Positions 15,800 to 24,642 of a stretch of DNA of 38,486 nucleotides are shown in pieces (the stretch's first letter is position 1; every line of letters starts with the position of its first letter). Under the pieces are notes generated by a model. That model searched no databases. It saw only the letters and a program-made list of their open reading frames with translations, and was not told the DNA's origin. The DNA is from Mycobacterium sp. E796. Its GTDB lineage: Bacteria > Actinomycetota > Actinomycetes > Mycobacteriales > Mycobacteriaceae. The stretch spans positions 1-38,486 of the forward strand of contig NZ_LZKK01000067.1 in assembly GCF_001672815.1 (NCBI RefSeq), in the 5' to 3' direction. The position numbers and the translations under genes are program-made.

Positions 15800-18321
15800 C
15801 GGCGGCGTCGGGGATCGCCGCCGCGGCGAGCCGGCTGCGCCTGTTCAGCCTGCGCGAACTCGCGGTGCATCGCCGGCGCACCAGCGCAACCGTCGCCGTA
15901 ATGGCGGTATCGGCAATGTATCTGGTCGCGGTGTTCGGCATCTTCGGCTCGATCAGCGGATCGGTCAATCGCCTCGCCGACGGCGTCGCGGGCATCGCCT
16001 CGTTGGAGGTTTCGGGCATCACCGACGCGGGCTTCCCCGAGACGATCGCCGCCGACGTCGCCGCGGTTCCCGGGGTTGCGACGGCGGCACCGATGATCCG
16101 GACGACGGCCTCCACGTCGTCGGGCCCGGTCCTGCTGTTCGGCGCCGACGAGCGCCTGGCCGCCCTGGGCGGCGCGCTCAAGGACGCGTTGAAAAACGGG
16201 TCGACGGGAGCGCCCGGGAATCCGTCCGGTCCAACAGGTCCGGCGGACGCGGTTCGCGTCGGGCCCGGTGTCGGCCACGCCAAGGGCGATACGTTCCAGC
16301 TGGGGTCGCGGTCGGTGACCGTCGGCGAGGTCCTCGCAGGCAAGCAGGTCGCCGCGCTCAACGGCGGGCACTACGTCCTTGCCCCACTTGCCTTGGCGCA
16401 GAACATCACCGGTCGCGACGGCCAGCTCGACTCCATCCTGATCACCACCAAACCCGGCGCCGATCTCGCAAGGGTCCGCGCCGCGATCACCACCGCCGTG
16501 AACGGCCGCGCCATCGTCGCCGACCCCAGCATGCGGGCCACCCGGGCGGGCGACGGTGTCAAGCTGATGAACTACATGGCCCTGATGGGGGCGATGGTCG
16601 CCCTGATGGTCGGCGCCTTCCTGATCTACACGACGATGACCATGGCGATCAGCCAACGGCGGCCGGTCATTTCGATGCTGCGCGCGATCGGCGGCCGGCG
16701 CGCCACCATCGTCCGCGACATGCTCGCGGAGGCCGCGATCCTCGGTGTCATCGGCGGGGCGCTCGGCTCGGCCCTCGGGATTCTCCTGGGCCGCATCGCG
16801 ATTGGCCGATTGCCGCCGGCCATGACGCAGGGGCTGGAGGCCCGCATCGAGTACTGGCTGCCCGGCTACGCGATACCGGCCGCCCTCGCGGCGACCGCCC
16901 TCACCAGCGTCGTGGCATCGGCGATGGCCGCGCGGCAGGTGTACAAGGTCGCACCCATCGAGGCGCTGGCGCCCGTCGGGGTTTCGGCCGCGGACCGCGT
17001 GCCGCGGTGGCTGCGCATCGCGAGCGGGGTTGGCGCCCTTGCGGTCTTCGCCGTCTCCATCGCCGTCGTTGTCAACCAGCGGGGCGTCCTCGCGTTCGTC
17101 GCGATGGCGGCGGTGTTCTCCGCCGAGATAGCGCTCGGATTCGCGCTCAGCGCGCCCATCGTGAACGTCACCGCCGCGGCCGCCCGGGTGTTCGGCTCCG
17201 TCGGGGCCCTTGCGGCAGCGACCATCGAGCGCGCGCCGCGACGGGTGTGGGCAACCGTGATGACGGTGCTGATCGCGGTCGTCACCACCGTCACCATCAC
17301 GGGCACCAACGCCGACATGATCCGGTCGGCGCGGGGGATCTTCGCGCCGGTCGCCGGCGTCCCGGTCTGGGTGAGCGCGAACTCCCCCGACAGTTACCCC
17401 ACAGATGCTCTGCCGCAAGGCCTTTCGGAGAAGGTGGCCGCGTTGCCGGGCGTCCGGCACGTCACCGAGGGCGCGCTCGGGTTCGCCGAGGTGGGCGGCA
17501 CCCGGGTGATGCTCGATGGGTTCTCCGCCGGCACGGCCGATCCGCTGTACCGCGCGCTCGACCCGCGGATCCGCGACCAGGTGCTCGCCGGCCGGGGCGT
17601 GGTGCTCTCCCAGAACCTGGGCAAGACGCTGCACGTTCGGGTCGGCGGGCAACTGGGGATGCAGACACCACACGGGGTGCGCCAGGCAACGGTGCTGGCC
17701 CTGGTGCCGTACTTCTCGACCGTCATCGGCACTGTCGGGATGGGCCTCGACCAACTGCGCGGGTGGTTCGACCGGCCGATCACGACCACGCTGGAGGTCG
17801 CCGCGGCGCCCGGCGCCGACACCGGTCGCCTCCTCGCCGACGTGCGCCGCGCGGTGCCCGGCCCGAACTACGTGTACGACGGGCGCGCGAAGCTGGCGGG
17901 GCTGGAGGCCCCGATGCACCAGAGCATGTTCATCGCGAATGCGGTATGGATCACCGTCGTGTTGGTGGCCGCGGTCGCGCTGCTCAACACGCTGACGCTC
18001 TCGGTGCTGGAACGGCGCCGCGAACTCGGCGTGCTGCGGGCGATGGGATCCAGCCGGCGGTTCACGCTGGGCATGGTGCTCGCCGAGGCGACCGGCATCG
18101 GCGTCGTCGGCGGCGTGCTGGGCCTGGTTTTCGGGATGATGGACCAATGGCTGTTCAGCCTCGTCAGCGGCGACATGATGAACTTCCAGGTCACCTTCCG
18201 GCCCAGCTGGATGGCCGGTGCGTTCACGCTCGGTGCGCTGGCGATCAGCCTGCTCGGCTCGGTGCCGCCGGCGCGGCGCGCAGCCCGGCTCAACATCATC
18301 GACGCAGTCAGCGTCGAGTAA
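15796..18321 (+). CDS. FtsX/MacB-type ABC transporter permease
   Basis: 841 residues from GTG 15796. It has the duplicated FtsX architecture: one N-terminal membrane helix (about 28-50), a large extracytoplasmic domain, a first cluster of membrane helices (about 255-280, 310-337, 356-377), two more pairs in the middle (about 410-455 and 482-503), a second extracytoplasmic domain, and a C-terminal three-helix FtsX unit (about 710-735, 755-775, 800-820). Conserved permease wording includes ISMLRAIGGRRATIV and LGVLRAMGSSRRFTLGM, the coupling-helix segments that contact the ATPase. Such exporters move lipids, lipoproteins or peptides, or act mechanically; the substrate is unknown. It ends before a stem-loop shared with the PPE gene. 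Confidence 0.9.
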   Translation: MTAASGIAAAASRLRLFSLRELAVHRRRTSATVAVMAVSAMYLVAVFGIFGSISGSVNRLADGVAGIASLEVSGITDAGFPETIAADVAAVPGVATAAPMIRTTASTSSGPVLLFGADERLAALGGALKDALKNGSTGAPGNPSGPTGPADAVRVGPGVGHAKGDTFQLGSRSVTVGEVLAGKQVAALNGGHYVLAPLALAQNITGRDGQLDSILITTKPGADLARVRAAITTAVNGRAIVADPSMRATRAGDGVKLMNYMALMGAMVALMVGAFLIYTTMTMAISQRRPVISMLRAIGGRRATIVRDMLAEAAILGVIGGALGSALGILLGRIAIGRLPPAMTQGLEARIEYWLPGYAIPAALAATALTSVVASAMAARQVYKVAPIEALAPVGVSAADRVPRWLRIASGVGALAVFAVSIAVVVNQRGVLAFVAMAAVFSAEIALGFALSAPIVNVTAAAARVFGSVGALAAATIERAPRRVWATVMTVLIAVVTTVTITGTNADMIRSARGIFAPVAGVPVWVSANSPDSYPTDALPQGLSEKVAALPGVRHVTEGALGFAEVGGTRVMLDGFSAGTADPLYRALDPRIRDQVLAGRGVVLSQNLGKTLHVRVGGQLGMQTPHGVRQATVLALVPYFSTVIGTVGMGLDQLRGWFDRPITTTLEVAAAPGADTGRLLADVRRAVPGPNYVYDGRAKLAGLEAPMHQSMFIANAVWITVVLVAAVALLNTLTLSVLERRRELGVLRAMGSSRRFTLGMVLAEATGIGVVGGVLGLVFGMMDQWLFSLVSGDMMNFQVTFRPSWMAGAFTLGALAISLLGSVPPARRAARLNIIDAVSVE

Positions 18322-18337
18322 CCGTCGACTAGGGGCT

Positions 18338-18364
18338 CGCGGGTACTCCCCTCCGGTACCCGCG
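18338..18364. terminator. Perfect 9-bp stem-loop between convergent genes
   Basis: CGCGGGTAC (18338-18346) pairs exactly with GTACCCGCG (18356-18364) around a 9-base loop. It sits in the 48-base gap between the permease stop (+) and the PPE stop (-). Position and GC-rich stem fit a bidirectional terminator; no T-tract follows, as is usual in mycobacteria. Confidence 0.65.
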
Positions 18365-18369
18365 GACGC

Positions 18370-19224
18370 TCAGAGGCCGAGCGGAAGCAGCGCGGTAAAC
18401 AGCGGGGCTATGGGATCCGTGATGGGAAGGGCGAACGAACCGTTCAGGAACGGGGCCACCGGACTCTGGAACGTCAGGATCGTCTGTCCGACCGCACCCA
18501 TGCCCGTTGTCGGCTCAGCCCCGGAGGTCGCCGAAGCCGTGAAGAGCGGGCTCGCGAAATTAGCCGCAACAAAGTGGTTGTCGTCAGGGTCGGCAATTGC
18601 CGTGGCCGTCAACAGCCCGCCGAAGTTGGTGGTTTGGCTCATGAAATCCGGGTCGCCGGCGACCGGGTTGGTGACCGGGCTGAGGCCCAGCGCCGACGCG
18701 AGCTGGGTGGCGAGGTTATGCAACGGCGCCAGCGCCGCGCCGGCGGCCGAGGCACCGGAGTGATAGCCGACCATGGCGGCCACGTCCTGGGCCCACATCT
18801 GTTCGTACTCGGCCTCGGCGGCCGCGATCGCGGGCGCGTTCTGCCCGAAGAGGTTCGACATCACCAACTGCACGAACCCATTTCGGTTGGCGGTGACCTG
18901 CAACGGATGCACCGTGGCCGCCAGGGCCGACTCGAACGCACCAGCCACCGCACGGGCCTGCCCGGCCGCGCCCATCGCCTGGTTCGCCGCCGTGCTCAAC
19001 CACCGCGTGTAGGGCGCCGCCGCGGCCGTCATCGCCGCCGCCGCCGGACCCTGCCACGCCTGCTGGGTCAGACCCGACGTGACCGACGAAAACGACGACG
19101 CCGCCGACCCCAACTCGGAGGCCAAACCATCCCAGGCCGCCGCCGCCTGCAACATCGGAGCGGAACCCGCGCCCGAGAACATTCGCGCCGAATTGATCTC
19201 CGGTGGCAATACCGAGAAATTCAT
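18370..19224 (-). CDS. PPE family protein
   Basis: 284 residues from ATG 19224, chosen because AAGGGA lies 8 bases upstream and the product then begins [16 protein letters not shown], the usual PPE start; a GTG two codons earlier is in frame. The PPE domain covers about the first 180 residues, with Pro7-Pro8-Glu9 and the WxG turn W57-Q58-G59. The C-terminal part is short (about 100 residues) and has no MPTR repeats and no SVP or PPW signature. It lies 132 bases downstream of the PE gene in the same orientation, the usual order for a PE-PPE pair exported as a heterodimer by an ESX system. No ESX genes are adjacent, so the secretion route is unknown. Confidence 0.92.
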   Translation of the reverse strand: MNFSVLPPEINSARMFSGAGSAPMLQAAAAWDGLASELGSAASSFSSVTSGLTQQAWQGPAAAAMTAAAAPYTRWLSTAANQAMGAAGQARAVAGAFESALAATVHPLQVTANRNGFVQLVMSNLFGQNAPAIAAAEAEYEQMWAQDVAAMVGYHSGASAAGAALAPLHNLATQLASALGLSPVTNPVAGDPDFMSQTTNFGGLLTATAIADPDDNHFVAANFASPLFTASATSGAEPTTGMGAVGQTILTFQSPVAPFLNGSFALPITDPIAPLFTALLPLGL

Positions 19225-19356
19225 CGCCACAGTCCCTTCGTGATTGGCCCGCCGCGATCACGCCGGCTGCGTCACCACCGACGGCACACCCCGTGTTGGA
19301 CTACACGAAATGGGCAGCCCGAAAGTTCAACGGCGAGGGAACTGGGGCGCGCGAAG

Positions 19357-20940
19357 CTAAGCGGCGGGCGTGATTGCCAGCGCGAGTTGTTCGGGCGCGA
19401 AGACCAGCAGGGCGGTGACCAGCCCGCTGGTTGGCGTGCCGAAGACGTCAACGTCGAGAGGGAGCTGGCCGTTGACGAGGAGCGCCGCAGCAATACCGGC
19501 GAGACCGGTACCTGTCGCGGTTCCGGTTATCACCCCGGTTATCGGGGTTTCCGGTACGAGGATTCCATCCAGCGGAATGGCGATGTCAGCGTTGCCGTTC
19601 GTGAACGAGAGGGTGCCCCCCAAGGGCAACGGGCCAAGGCTGATTGTTTGGTTCGGAATGGCGATTGAGAGCGGCAAGTTCGTTTGCCCGTTGAGGAAGG
19701 CGTCGGTGACGACGGCCGGCGCATCGACGAGTGTGCCGACCGCGCCGGTCAGGTTGCCGGTTTGCAACTCGCCGACGAATTGCGATGCGCTTGCCGACAC
19801 TGCGCCGAATGCGTTTACGGGCGCACCCACCGCGTCGATGAGAAGCGCCGCCGGCAATCCGATATCCGTCGTAAGAGCGGCACTGAGACCGCCCGTCCCG
19901 AGCCCGAGAAGCGCGGTTGCGTTGACGGACGTGTTCGTCAGCGTGTCGACCACGTTGGTGAAGTTCTGCGAGACCTGTGCCGGGATGGAGCCGGGTGGCA
20001 GCAGGTTGGTGAAGTTCTGAGCCACCAGGCCCGGAATGGAGAGGATCGGTAACAGGTCTCCCAAACTGCCCGCCGGGGTAACGGTGATGGCGATCCCTGG
20101 AGGGACAAGGGCATCGCCGGTTTCAGCGGTAGTCACGCCAGTGAAGAACAGACTCAGGAAGCCCTGCGCAATGTCGCTCACCGCACCGCCGACGTTCCCC
20201 GCCAGCAGGGCCTGCACGGCGGATTGGAAGGCCGCCGGCAATTGCTCCAGGCCGATGACAAAGTCGCGGGCCGCGTTCTGCAGCGACGTCGCGATGATCT
20301 GGGCGTAGGCCAATTGGTTCGCGATGATCTGCTGCACGAGGGGCACCGGATTGAAGGCCAGGAGCGCCTGAATGGCCGCCTGGATATTCGCCGGCAGGCT
20401 CGCCAACACGGCGGGAAGATTCTGGAGCACGTGTTCGACGGCTGCGGTGATCGTCTGCGCGTAGCCAATCTGGTTGATGAGGAATTGGCGAAAGAACGGC
20501 GCCGGATTGGCGGCTATGGCGCCCCCGAGGATTTGCAAGTTCGCGCCCGTGTTGGCGAACAGCGTTTCGTAGGGGCCGGCGATCGACGAAAACCCGGTGC
20601 CCGCAGCCGGCGCCAGCGCACGAACACCACCCTGCAACGCGGCCTCCAACTGCGAAACGGTGGCGGCCTCGGTGCTCGCATACGAGCCCGCGGCGGCGGC
20701 CAGCGCTTGCACGAATTCCTCATGAAACGACGATGCCTGCGCACTCAACGCCTGAAACGCCCTCCCGTGCGAGGCAAATAAGGCCGTAACCGCCGCCGAC
20801 ACCTCATCGCCCGCCGCGGGCAGCAAAGCGGTCGTCGAAGCTGCCGCTGCCGAGCTGGCCGCGTTGATCGTCGACCCGATGTTTTCCAGATCCGTCGTCG
20901 CCGCTGTCACGATGTCCGGCGCCGCGATTACAAATGACAT
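19357..20940 (-). CDS. PE family protein with long unique C-terminal region
   Basis: 527 residues from ATG 20940. The N-terminal PE domain (about 1-100) starts MSFVIAAPDIV and ends with the export motif Y87-x-x-x-E91 (YASTE), with Glu where Asp is more usual. Residues 110-260 are helical with two related segments (INQIGYAQTITAAVEHVLQN and IANQLAYAQIIATSLQNAAR). The rest is beta- and Thr/Gly-rich with a small internal repeat (PGLVAQNFTNLLPPGS then PAQVSQNFTNVVDT). It is not a glycine-rich PGRS protein and shows no GxSxG esterase motif. A palindrome and a -10-like TAATCT lie just upstream. It probably pairs with the following PPE protein. Confidence 0.9.
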   Translation of the reverse strand: MSFVIAAPDIVTAATTDLENIGSTINAASSAAAASTTALLPAAGDEVSAAVTALFASHGRAFQALSAQASSFHEEFVQALAAAAGSYASTEAATVSQLEAALQGGVRALAPAAGTGFSSIAGPYETLFANTGANLQILGGAIAANPAPFFRQFLINQIGYAQTITAAVEHVLQNLPAVLASLPANIQAAIQALLAFNPVPLVQQIIANQLAYAQIIATSLQNAARDFVIGLEQLPAAFQSAVQALLAGNVGGAVSDIAQGFLSLFFTGVTTAETGDALVPPGIAITVTPAGSLGDLLPILSIPGLVAQNFTNLLPPGSIPAQVSQNFTNVVDTLTNTSVNATALLGLGTGGLSAALTTDIGLPAALLIDAVGAPVNAFGAVSASASQFVGELQTGNLTGAVGTLVDAPAVVTDAFLNGQTNLPLSIAIPNQTISLGPLPLGGTLSFTNGNADIAIPLDGILVPETPITGVITGTATGTGLAGIAAALLVNGQLPLDVDVFGTPTSGLVTALLVFAPEQLALAITPAA

Positions 20941-20966
20941 GTCCTGCCCCAGTCGCCCGATGCTGC

Positions 20967-20994
20967 AGATTAATCACCTGATGGCGTCAGGTGA
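20967..20994 (-). promoter_or_regulatory. Promoter and 21-bp perfect-arm palindrome upstream of the PE gene
   Basis: TCACCTGA (20974-20981) and TCAGGTGA (20987-20994) form an 8-bp perfect inverted repeat with a 5-base spacer. Directly downstream on the minus strand is TAATCT (complement of 20967-20972), a good -10 hexamer that would place transcription start about 20 bases before the PE ATG. A protein bound to the palindrome would sit between -35 and -10, so repression is the likely effect (inference). Confidence 0.55.
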
Positions 20995-21183
20995 CATCGC
21001 TCGATGGGCCACCACCGTTAGGGGCACACTCCCGGACGCCGCGCGGCTCACCGGGCTTAATTCAGGGAGCCTACAACTCGATGAGCTAGCTGACAGACGA
21101 ATGAGCAATCAATTCGCGACAGGCTGGTGGCCTCCACCGCACCCTCGGGGAAAGTTCGGCTATTTCAACCACTTCCGCGAATT
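20995..21183. other. Intergenic DNA between PE promoter and methyltransferase
   Basis: About 190 bases between the PE promoter palindrome and the stop of the upstream methyltransferase gene, both transcribed on the minus strand. Beyond the palindrome I see no clear stem-loop, coding potential or further regulatory site. Confidence 0.3.
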
Positions 21184-21795
21184 TCAAGCGTTGCCCTCGA
21201 TTGCGGTGGCGAAGCCCTGCAGATGCGGCTTGCAGGGGAACGGCACCGGAGTTCGGATGCTGCGAAGCCCGGAGGTATCGAAGCCGGCCGCGGCGATGGC
21301 ATCCACGGTTCGGCGGTTCGGATGGCAGCCGGCGGCGAACCACGACCACGGCCCCGCGACCAGATCTTGCAACCGGCCCGTCGCCCCCTCTCCGCGGACA
21401 TGCTCGAGCACCACCAACCGGCCCCCCGGGACCAGCACCCGCCGGATCTCCTCCAGCGTGACCGCCACGTCGTCGACCGAACACAGCACCAGCCCTACGT
21501 GAACCGAGTCAAAGCTGTTGTCCGGGAAGGGAATCGACTCGCCGGCGCCGTCCACGATGTCGATGGCAACGCCGTGGCGATCGGCGACGCGCGACGCCAT
21601 CCGCCGGAACGCGGCCACCGGCTCCACCGCGGCGACCGACGTCACCGCGGGCGGCACGAACTTCAAATCGGTCCCCGGTCCCAGGCCGACCATCAGCAGC
21701 CGGCCGGTCGCGTGGGCGATCGCCGCTCGACGATATCGGTTGTAGAAGAGCCGGTCGAAAATCGGCTGACCAAACCGATATATGTATGGGAACAA
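21184..21795 (-). CDS. Class I SAM-dependent methyltransferase, start codon uncertain
   Basis: 203 residues if TTG 21795 is used. SAM-binding motifs are clear: RLLMVGLGPGTDLKFV (motif I), AAVEPV, VDGAGESIPFPDNSFDSVHV (motif II region) and RRVLVPGGRLVVLEHVR (motif III), as in phospholipid or quinone methyltransferases. The N-terminal segment PYIYRFGQPIFDRLFYNRYRR looks real, so the start lies near 21795-21813. The natural site would be at 21813, overlapping the upstream stop, but the codon there is ATA rather than ATG. It is the last gene of the SDR-monooxygenase-DUF4389 cluster, so it could methylate the oxidised product. The substrate is unknown. Confidence 0.78.
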   Translation of the reverse strand: MFPYIYRFGQPIFDRLFYNRYRRAAIAHATGRLLMVGLGPGTDLKFVPPAVTSVAAVEPVAAFRRMASRVADRHGVAIDIVDGAGESIPFPDNSFDSVHVGLVLCSVDDVAVTLEEIRRVLVPGGRLVVLEHVRGEGATGRLQDLVAGPWSWFAAGCHPNRRTVDAIAAAGFDTSGLRSIRTPVPFPCKPHLQGFATAIEGNA

Positions 21796-21809
21796 AGGGT
21801 TTTCGCGCG

Positions 21810-22424
21810 TTATCTGCCACCTAGATCCAGCCGGAACGGCGGGTATTCGTCGCTCATCAACGATACATACGCCGCCACCCGGTAGCGCCACCGAACGATC
21901 CCCATGAGCAGATCGAACATGCCGGGGTGAATGGACCCTTTGCACAGCAGCCACGCCGCGTTGATGACGCAAAGCACCTGCAGCAACGGCTCCATCGCCC
22001 AGCACAGCACTATCTGCGGGAGGCCCAGCAGCCACCACTTCACCAGCACCGCCCCATTGGCGAGGCGCTCCGGGTAGTCGACCACCAGATCACCGGGATA
22101 TTCGGGCCGCGACGCCAGGGTGAAGGGCGGGTACTTGTCGGTGCTGTTCATCGGGAAGCGGTAGTTCATGACCCGCCACGACCAGCGCAGCACCCCGACG
22201 TTGAAGTCGAAAATCGGGCGGGGATAGCGCCCGGTGAACAGGATCGCGACGCCGGCGACGATCGTCAGCAGCGGATACACCAGATAAAGAAGGATCAATA
22301 TCGGGTAGTGCGGGACGGCCAGCACGCACCACTTGACGAGCCAGAGCCAGCGTGAGGGCGCCTCGAGATCGCCGCGCACCCGCACCGGACCGTCGGTGCG
22401 GCGCACCGTCGCCGGCCCGTTCAC
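21810..22424 (-). CDS. DUF4389-type integral membrane protein
   Basis: 204 residues from GTG 22424, whose start overlaps the monooxygenase stop (GTGA). The protein is an internal duplication: each half has hydrophobic helices (VKWCVLAVPHYPILILLY and VKWWLLGLPQIVLCWAME) followed by a conserved amphipathic block, GRYPRPIFDFNVGVLRWSWR then YRFPMNSTDKYPPFTL in copy 1 and FDLLMGIVRWRYR then YVSLMSDEYPPFRLD in copy 2. This W-W-R...Y-P-PF pattern is typical of DUF4389 proteins. About four membrane helices are expected. The function is unknown; position in the cluster suggests that it anchors or exports something linked to the neighbouring oxidoreductases. Confidence 0.82.
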   Translation of the reverse strand: MNGPATVRRTDGPVRVRGDLEAPSRWLWLVKWCVLAVPHYPILILLYLVYPLLTIVAGVAILFTGRYPRPIFDFNVGVLRWSWRVMNYRFPMNSTDKYPPFTLASRPEYPGDLVVDYPERLANGAVLVKWWLLGLPQIVLCWAMEPLLQVLCVINAAWLLCKGSIHPGMFDLLMGIVRWRYRVAAYVSLMSDEYPPFRLDLGGR

Positions 22425-23626
22425 CGGCGGCCCGCCGCGATCGGCATCGCCGTCCCGAGGCGGCGATCGATCGCCGCCGTCAGCCGGCGGTGGCTCGTGC
22501 ATCGCAGAAACGTGGTCAGCATCCAGGTGTGGACCCGGTCGGGGATCATCGTCGCCGGCCACAACACCGACTCGCCGTGGGCCACCTGTAACGATGCGAC
22601 CCGGGACACGGCGCGGACGCGTCGACGCCGGGCTTTCTCGTACCGGCGCAGGGCCGCGGCAATCTCGGCGTTTCCCCCGTCCTGGACATCCGAGAGCTCC
22701 CGGCACAACACCATGGCGTCGAGCAGCGCCTGATTGGTTCCCTGCGCGAGTGTGGGCGGCATGGTGTGGGCCGCGTCGCCGAGCAACGTCACCGGACCGG
22801 CGCCCAGCGGGCGAAGCGTCCGGTGCCGAAAGTGTGGGTAGGGCGAACCCGCCAGGTCCTCGTTGGTGAGCCTGCGCAGGACAAGGTCGACGGTGTCGGA
22901 CCACCCGGAAAAATTCGACCGGATCAGGTCGATCGGACGGCGGGGCCTGACGAAATCGCGGGACCAGGGCAGGTCGAACCACCACTGGACATGGCAACCT
23001 CCGGCCGGCCATACCCCGGTGTTGCCGCGCTCGCCGATGACGATCATCGCCACACGCTTGTCGACGATGCCGGGAAGGGTGACGAGTCCCTGCCAGCTGC
23101 ACCAGCCCGTCGGTTCCGCGGCGGGGGCGCCGACGGCGCTCCGCACGACGGAGTGCAGGCCGTCGGCCCCGATGACGAGGTCGCCCCGGGCCACGCTGCC
23201 GTCTTCGAATTCGACGCGGACACCATCGGGGTTCGTCACGACCCGCGCCACGCGGGAGTTGCATCGGATGCGATCGGTCGGAAAGCCGTCCAACAGCCGC
23301 TGCACCAGCACGCGGCGCGGAACCATCCGCACGGGTGCGCCCAGGTAGTCCACCATCGCGTTCACGTCCAGGCTCGCCAGCTGGCGTCCCCGAGAGGTCA
23401 ACACCCGCACCCGGGAGAGCAGCTGACCGGCGCTGTCCATGTCGACGCCCAGCTGCCGCAGTACCGCCTCGCCGTGGGACCAGGTAGTCACCGCGCCGCC
23501 GCCGGCGCTCGTGTCTTTGCGCTGGTCGAAGACCGTGACGTCGTGGCCGTCTCGCAGCAGCCCGCGCGCAACCGAGATCCCGCTCACGCCGGCGCCGATG
23601 ACAAGTATCCGAAGCGGGCCCGTCAC
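22421..23626 (-). CDS. FAD-dependent monooxygenase (PHBH/UbiH-type flavoprotein)
   Basis: 401 residues from GTG 23626, which puts the FAD motif near the N-terminus (PLRILVIGAGVSGISVARGL); a TTG at 23662 would add 12 residues. The second FAD motif is VIGADGLHSVVRSAVG (the DG motif), and the third is PVTLLGDAAHTMPPTLAQGTNQALLDA (GD motif). These three define the group A flavin monooxygenases, which hydroxylate aromatic or quinone-like substrates with NAD(P)H. The C-terminus is helical and basic. It is the second enzyme of the cluster, 45 bases after the SDR, and overlaps the DUF4389 start. The substrate is unknown. Confidence 0.88.
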   Translation of the reverse strand: MTGPLRILVIGAGVSGISVARGLLRDGHDVTVFDQRKDTSAGGGAVTTWSHGEAVLRQLGVDMDSAGQLLSRVRVLTSRGRQLASLDVNAMVDYLGAPVRMVPRRVLVQRLLDGFPTDRIRCNSRVARVVTNPDGVRVEFEDGSVARGDLVIGADGLHSVVRSAVGAPAAEPTGWCSWQGLVTLPGIVDKRVAMIVIGERGNTGVWPAGGCHVQWWFDLPWSRDFVRPRRPIDLIRSNFSGWSDTVDLVLRRLTNEDLAGSPYPHFRHRTLRPLGAGPVTLLGDAAHTMPPTLAQGTNQALLDAMVLCRELSDVQDGGNAEIAAALRRYEKARRRRVRAVSRVASLQVAHGESVLWPATMIPDRVHTWMLTTFLRCTSHRRLTAAIDRRLGTAMPIAAGRR

Positions 23627-23671
23627 TTCATGGAATACGTGCCCGCGCGCCCCTCGGTTCAACGAACCCGG

Positions 23672-24556
23672 TCACTTCGGTGCCGGACTGCCGACCATCT
23701 TGTCCAGTTCCTCGACCGACCATGGTTCGGCGTCGTGGTGATCCCGGTAGGCAAGTATGCGCGGCGTCGGCCGGTCGAAGCTGCCGACGAATCCGCCCGC
23801 GGCCACGAAGATCTGGCCCGTCACCCCACGCGACAAGTCGCTGACGAGATAGGCATAGAGCGGGGCTATGAATGCGGCCGGGGCGCTATCGAGCGAGGCC
23901 CGCATGGTCATCTCGTCGAGCAACCCGCGGCGGTGCAGGTCCGCGATGTGCTCTTCATACTGGGCACCGGTGGACAGCCGCGTCCGGGCGCCGGGGCACA
24001 CCACGTTGGCCCGCACGCCGTGAGGTTTCAGTTCCGCCGCGACGGCCATCGTCAGCGCGTTGACGGCACCCTTGCCCGCCGGGTAACCCGTGCCACCGTA
24101 GTCGCCGAGAAACGCCACCGAGCCGGTGTTGACGATCGATCCATGCCCCTGCGCCGCCAGCACGCGGGCCGCGACCCGGCACGTGTGAAACGCCGTGCCC
24201 AGGTGCCCGCTGATCAGGCGGTCGAAATCCTCCGGCGAAATGTTCAGGATCGACGAGCCCGGGGGCTCGGCGATGCCGGCGCAGTTGATCAGCGCGTCCA
24301 GCCGGCCATACGTACTCACGCACGCGTCGACGAGCGCGCTCGCGGTGCGTTCGTCGTCCGCGGCCCCGGTCACCGGCGTGACTCGTCCCCCGGCGTCCGA
24401 TATCGCCGCGGCGGTCTCCGCCACGGCGTCGGCGTCGCGCCCGTTGACCACCACGCCCGCGCCCAGATCGCACAGCAGTTCGGTGACCGCGCGCCCGATG
24501 CCGCGACTGCCGCCCGACACCACCACGCCGCGCCCGTCCAGGAGCTGATCACCCAT
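23672..24556 (-). CDS. Short-chain dehydrogenase/reductase
   Basis: 294 residues from ATG 24556. The classical SDR pattern is present: VVVSGGSRGIGRAV (cofactor loop), NGRDADAV (an Arg after the second strand, favouring NADPH), LINCAG (NNAG variant), the catalytic Ser in NTGSVAF and the Y-P-A-G-K catalytic pair. The C-terminus is extended by about 40 residues (TPRILAYRDHHDAEPWSVEE). The ATG is inside the stop region of a 28-codon ORF (ATGGGTGA), so translation is probably coupled to it. No Shine-Dalgarno sequence of its own is strong. It heads the oxidoreductase cluster running to 21184. Confidence 0.88.
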   Translation of the reverse strand: MGDQLLDGRGVVVSGGSRGIGRAVTELLCDLGAGVVVNGRDADAVAETAAAISDAGGRVTPVTGAADDERTASALVDACVSTYGRLDALINCAGIAEPPGSSILNISPEDFDRLISGHLGTAFHTCRVAARVLAAQGHGSIVNTGSVAFLGDYGGTGYPAGKGAVNALTMAVAAELKPHGVRANVVCPGARTRLSTGAQYEEHIADLHRRGLLDEMTMRASLDSAPAAFIAPLYAYLVSDLSRGVTGQIFVAAGGFVGSFDRPTPRILAYRDHHDAEPWSVEELDKMVGSPAPK

Positions 24557-24635
24557 CGGTGCGCACTTCGAAATGGCCTGTGCGCGCGGTCTTCTCGATG
24601 GCGAGCAGAAGCTCGTGCGTGGGGGTCGCAAACAT
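24549..24635 (-). CDS. Putative leaderless 28-codon ORF coupled to the SDR gene
   Basis: ATG 24635 to TGA 24549, product starting MFATPTHELLLAIEKTARTG. A -10-like TACTGT (complement of 24643-24648) ends 7 bases before the ATG, the spacing expected for a leaderless mycobacterial transcript. The last codons overlap the SDR start by 8 bases. It has no Cys cluster or attenuator-type codon run. It could be a leader peptide that feeds ribosomes to the SDR start, or simply the true entry of the operon. It is not recognised as a known family. Confidence 0.4.
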   Translation of the reverse strand: MFATPTHELLLAIEKTARTGHFEVRTDG

Positions 24636-24642
24636 GTGCCGA

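Noticed and set aside
15370..18147. A 925-codon open frame antisense to the ABC ATPase and permease
   Set aside because: Composition is Arg/His/Gly/Asp-rich without domains; it is a high-GC shadow of two clearly real genes.
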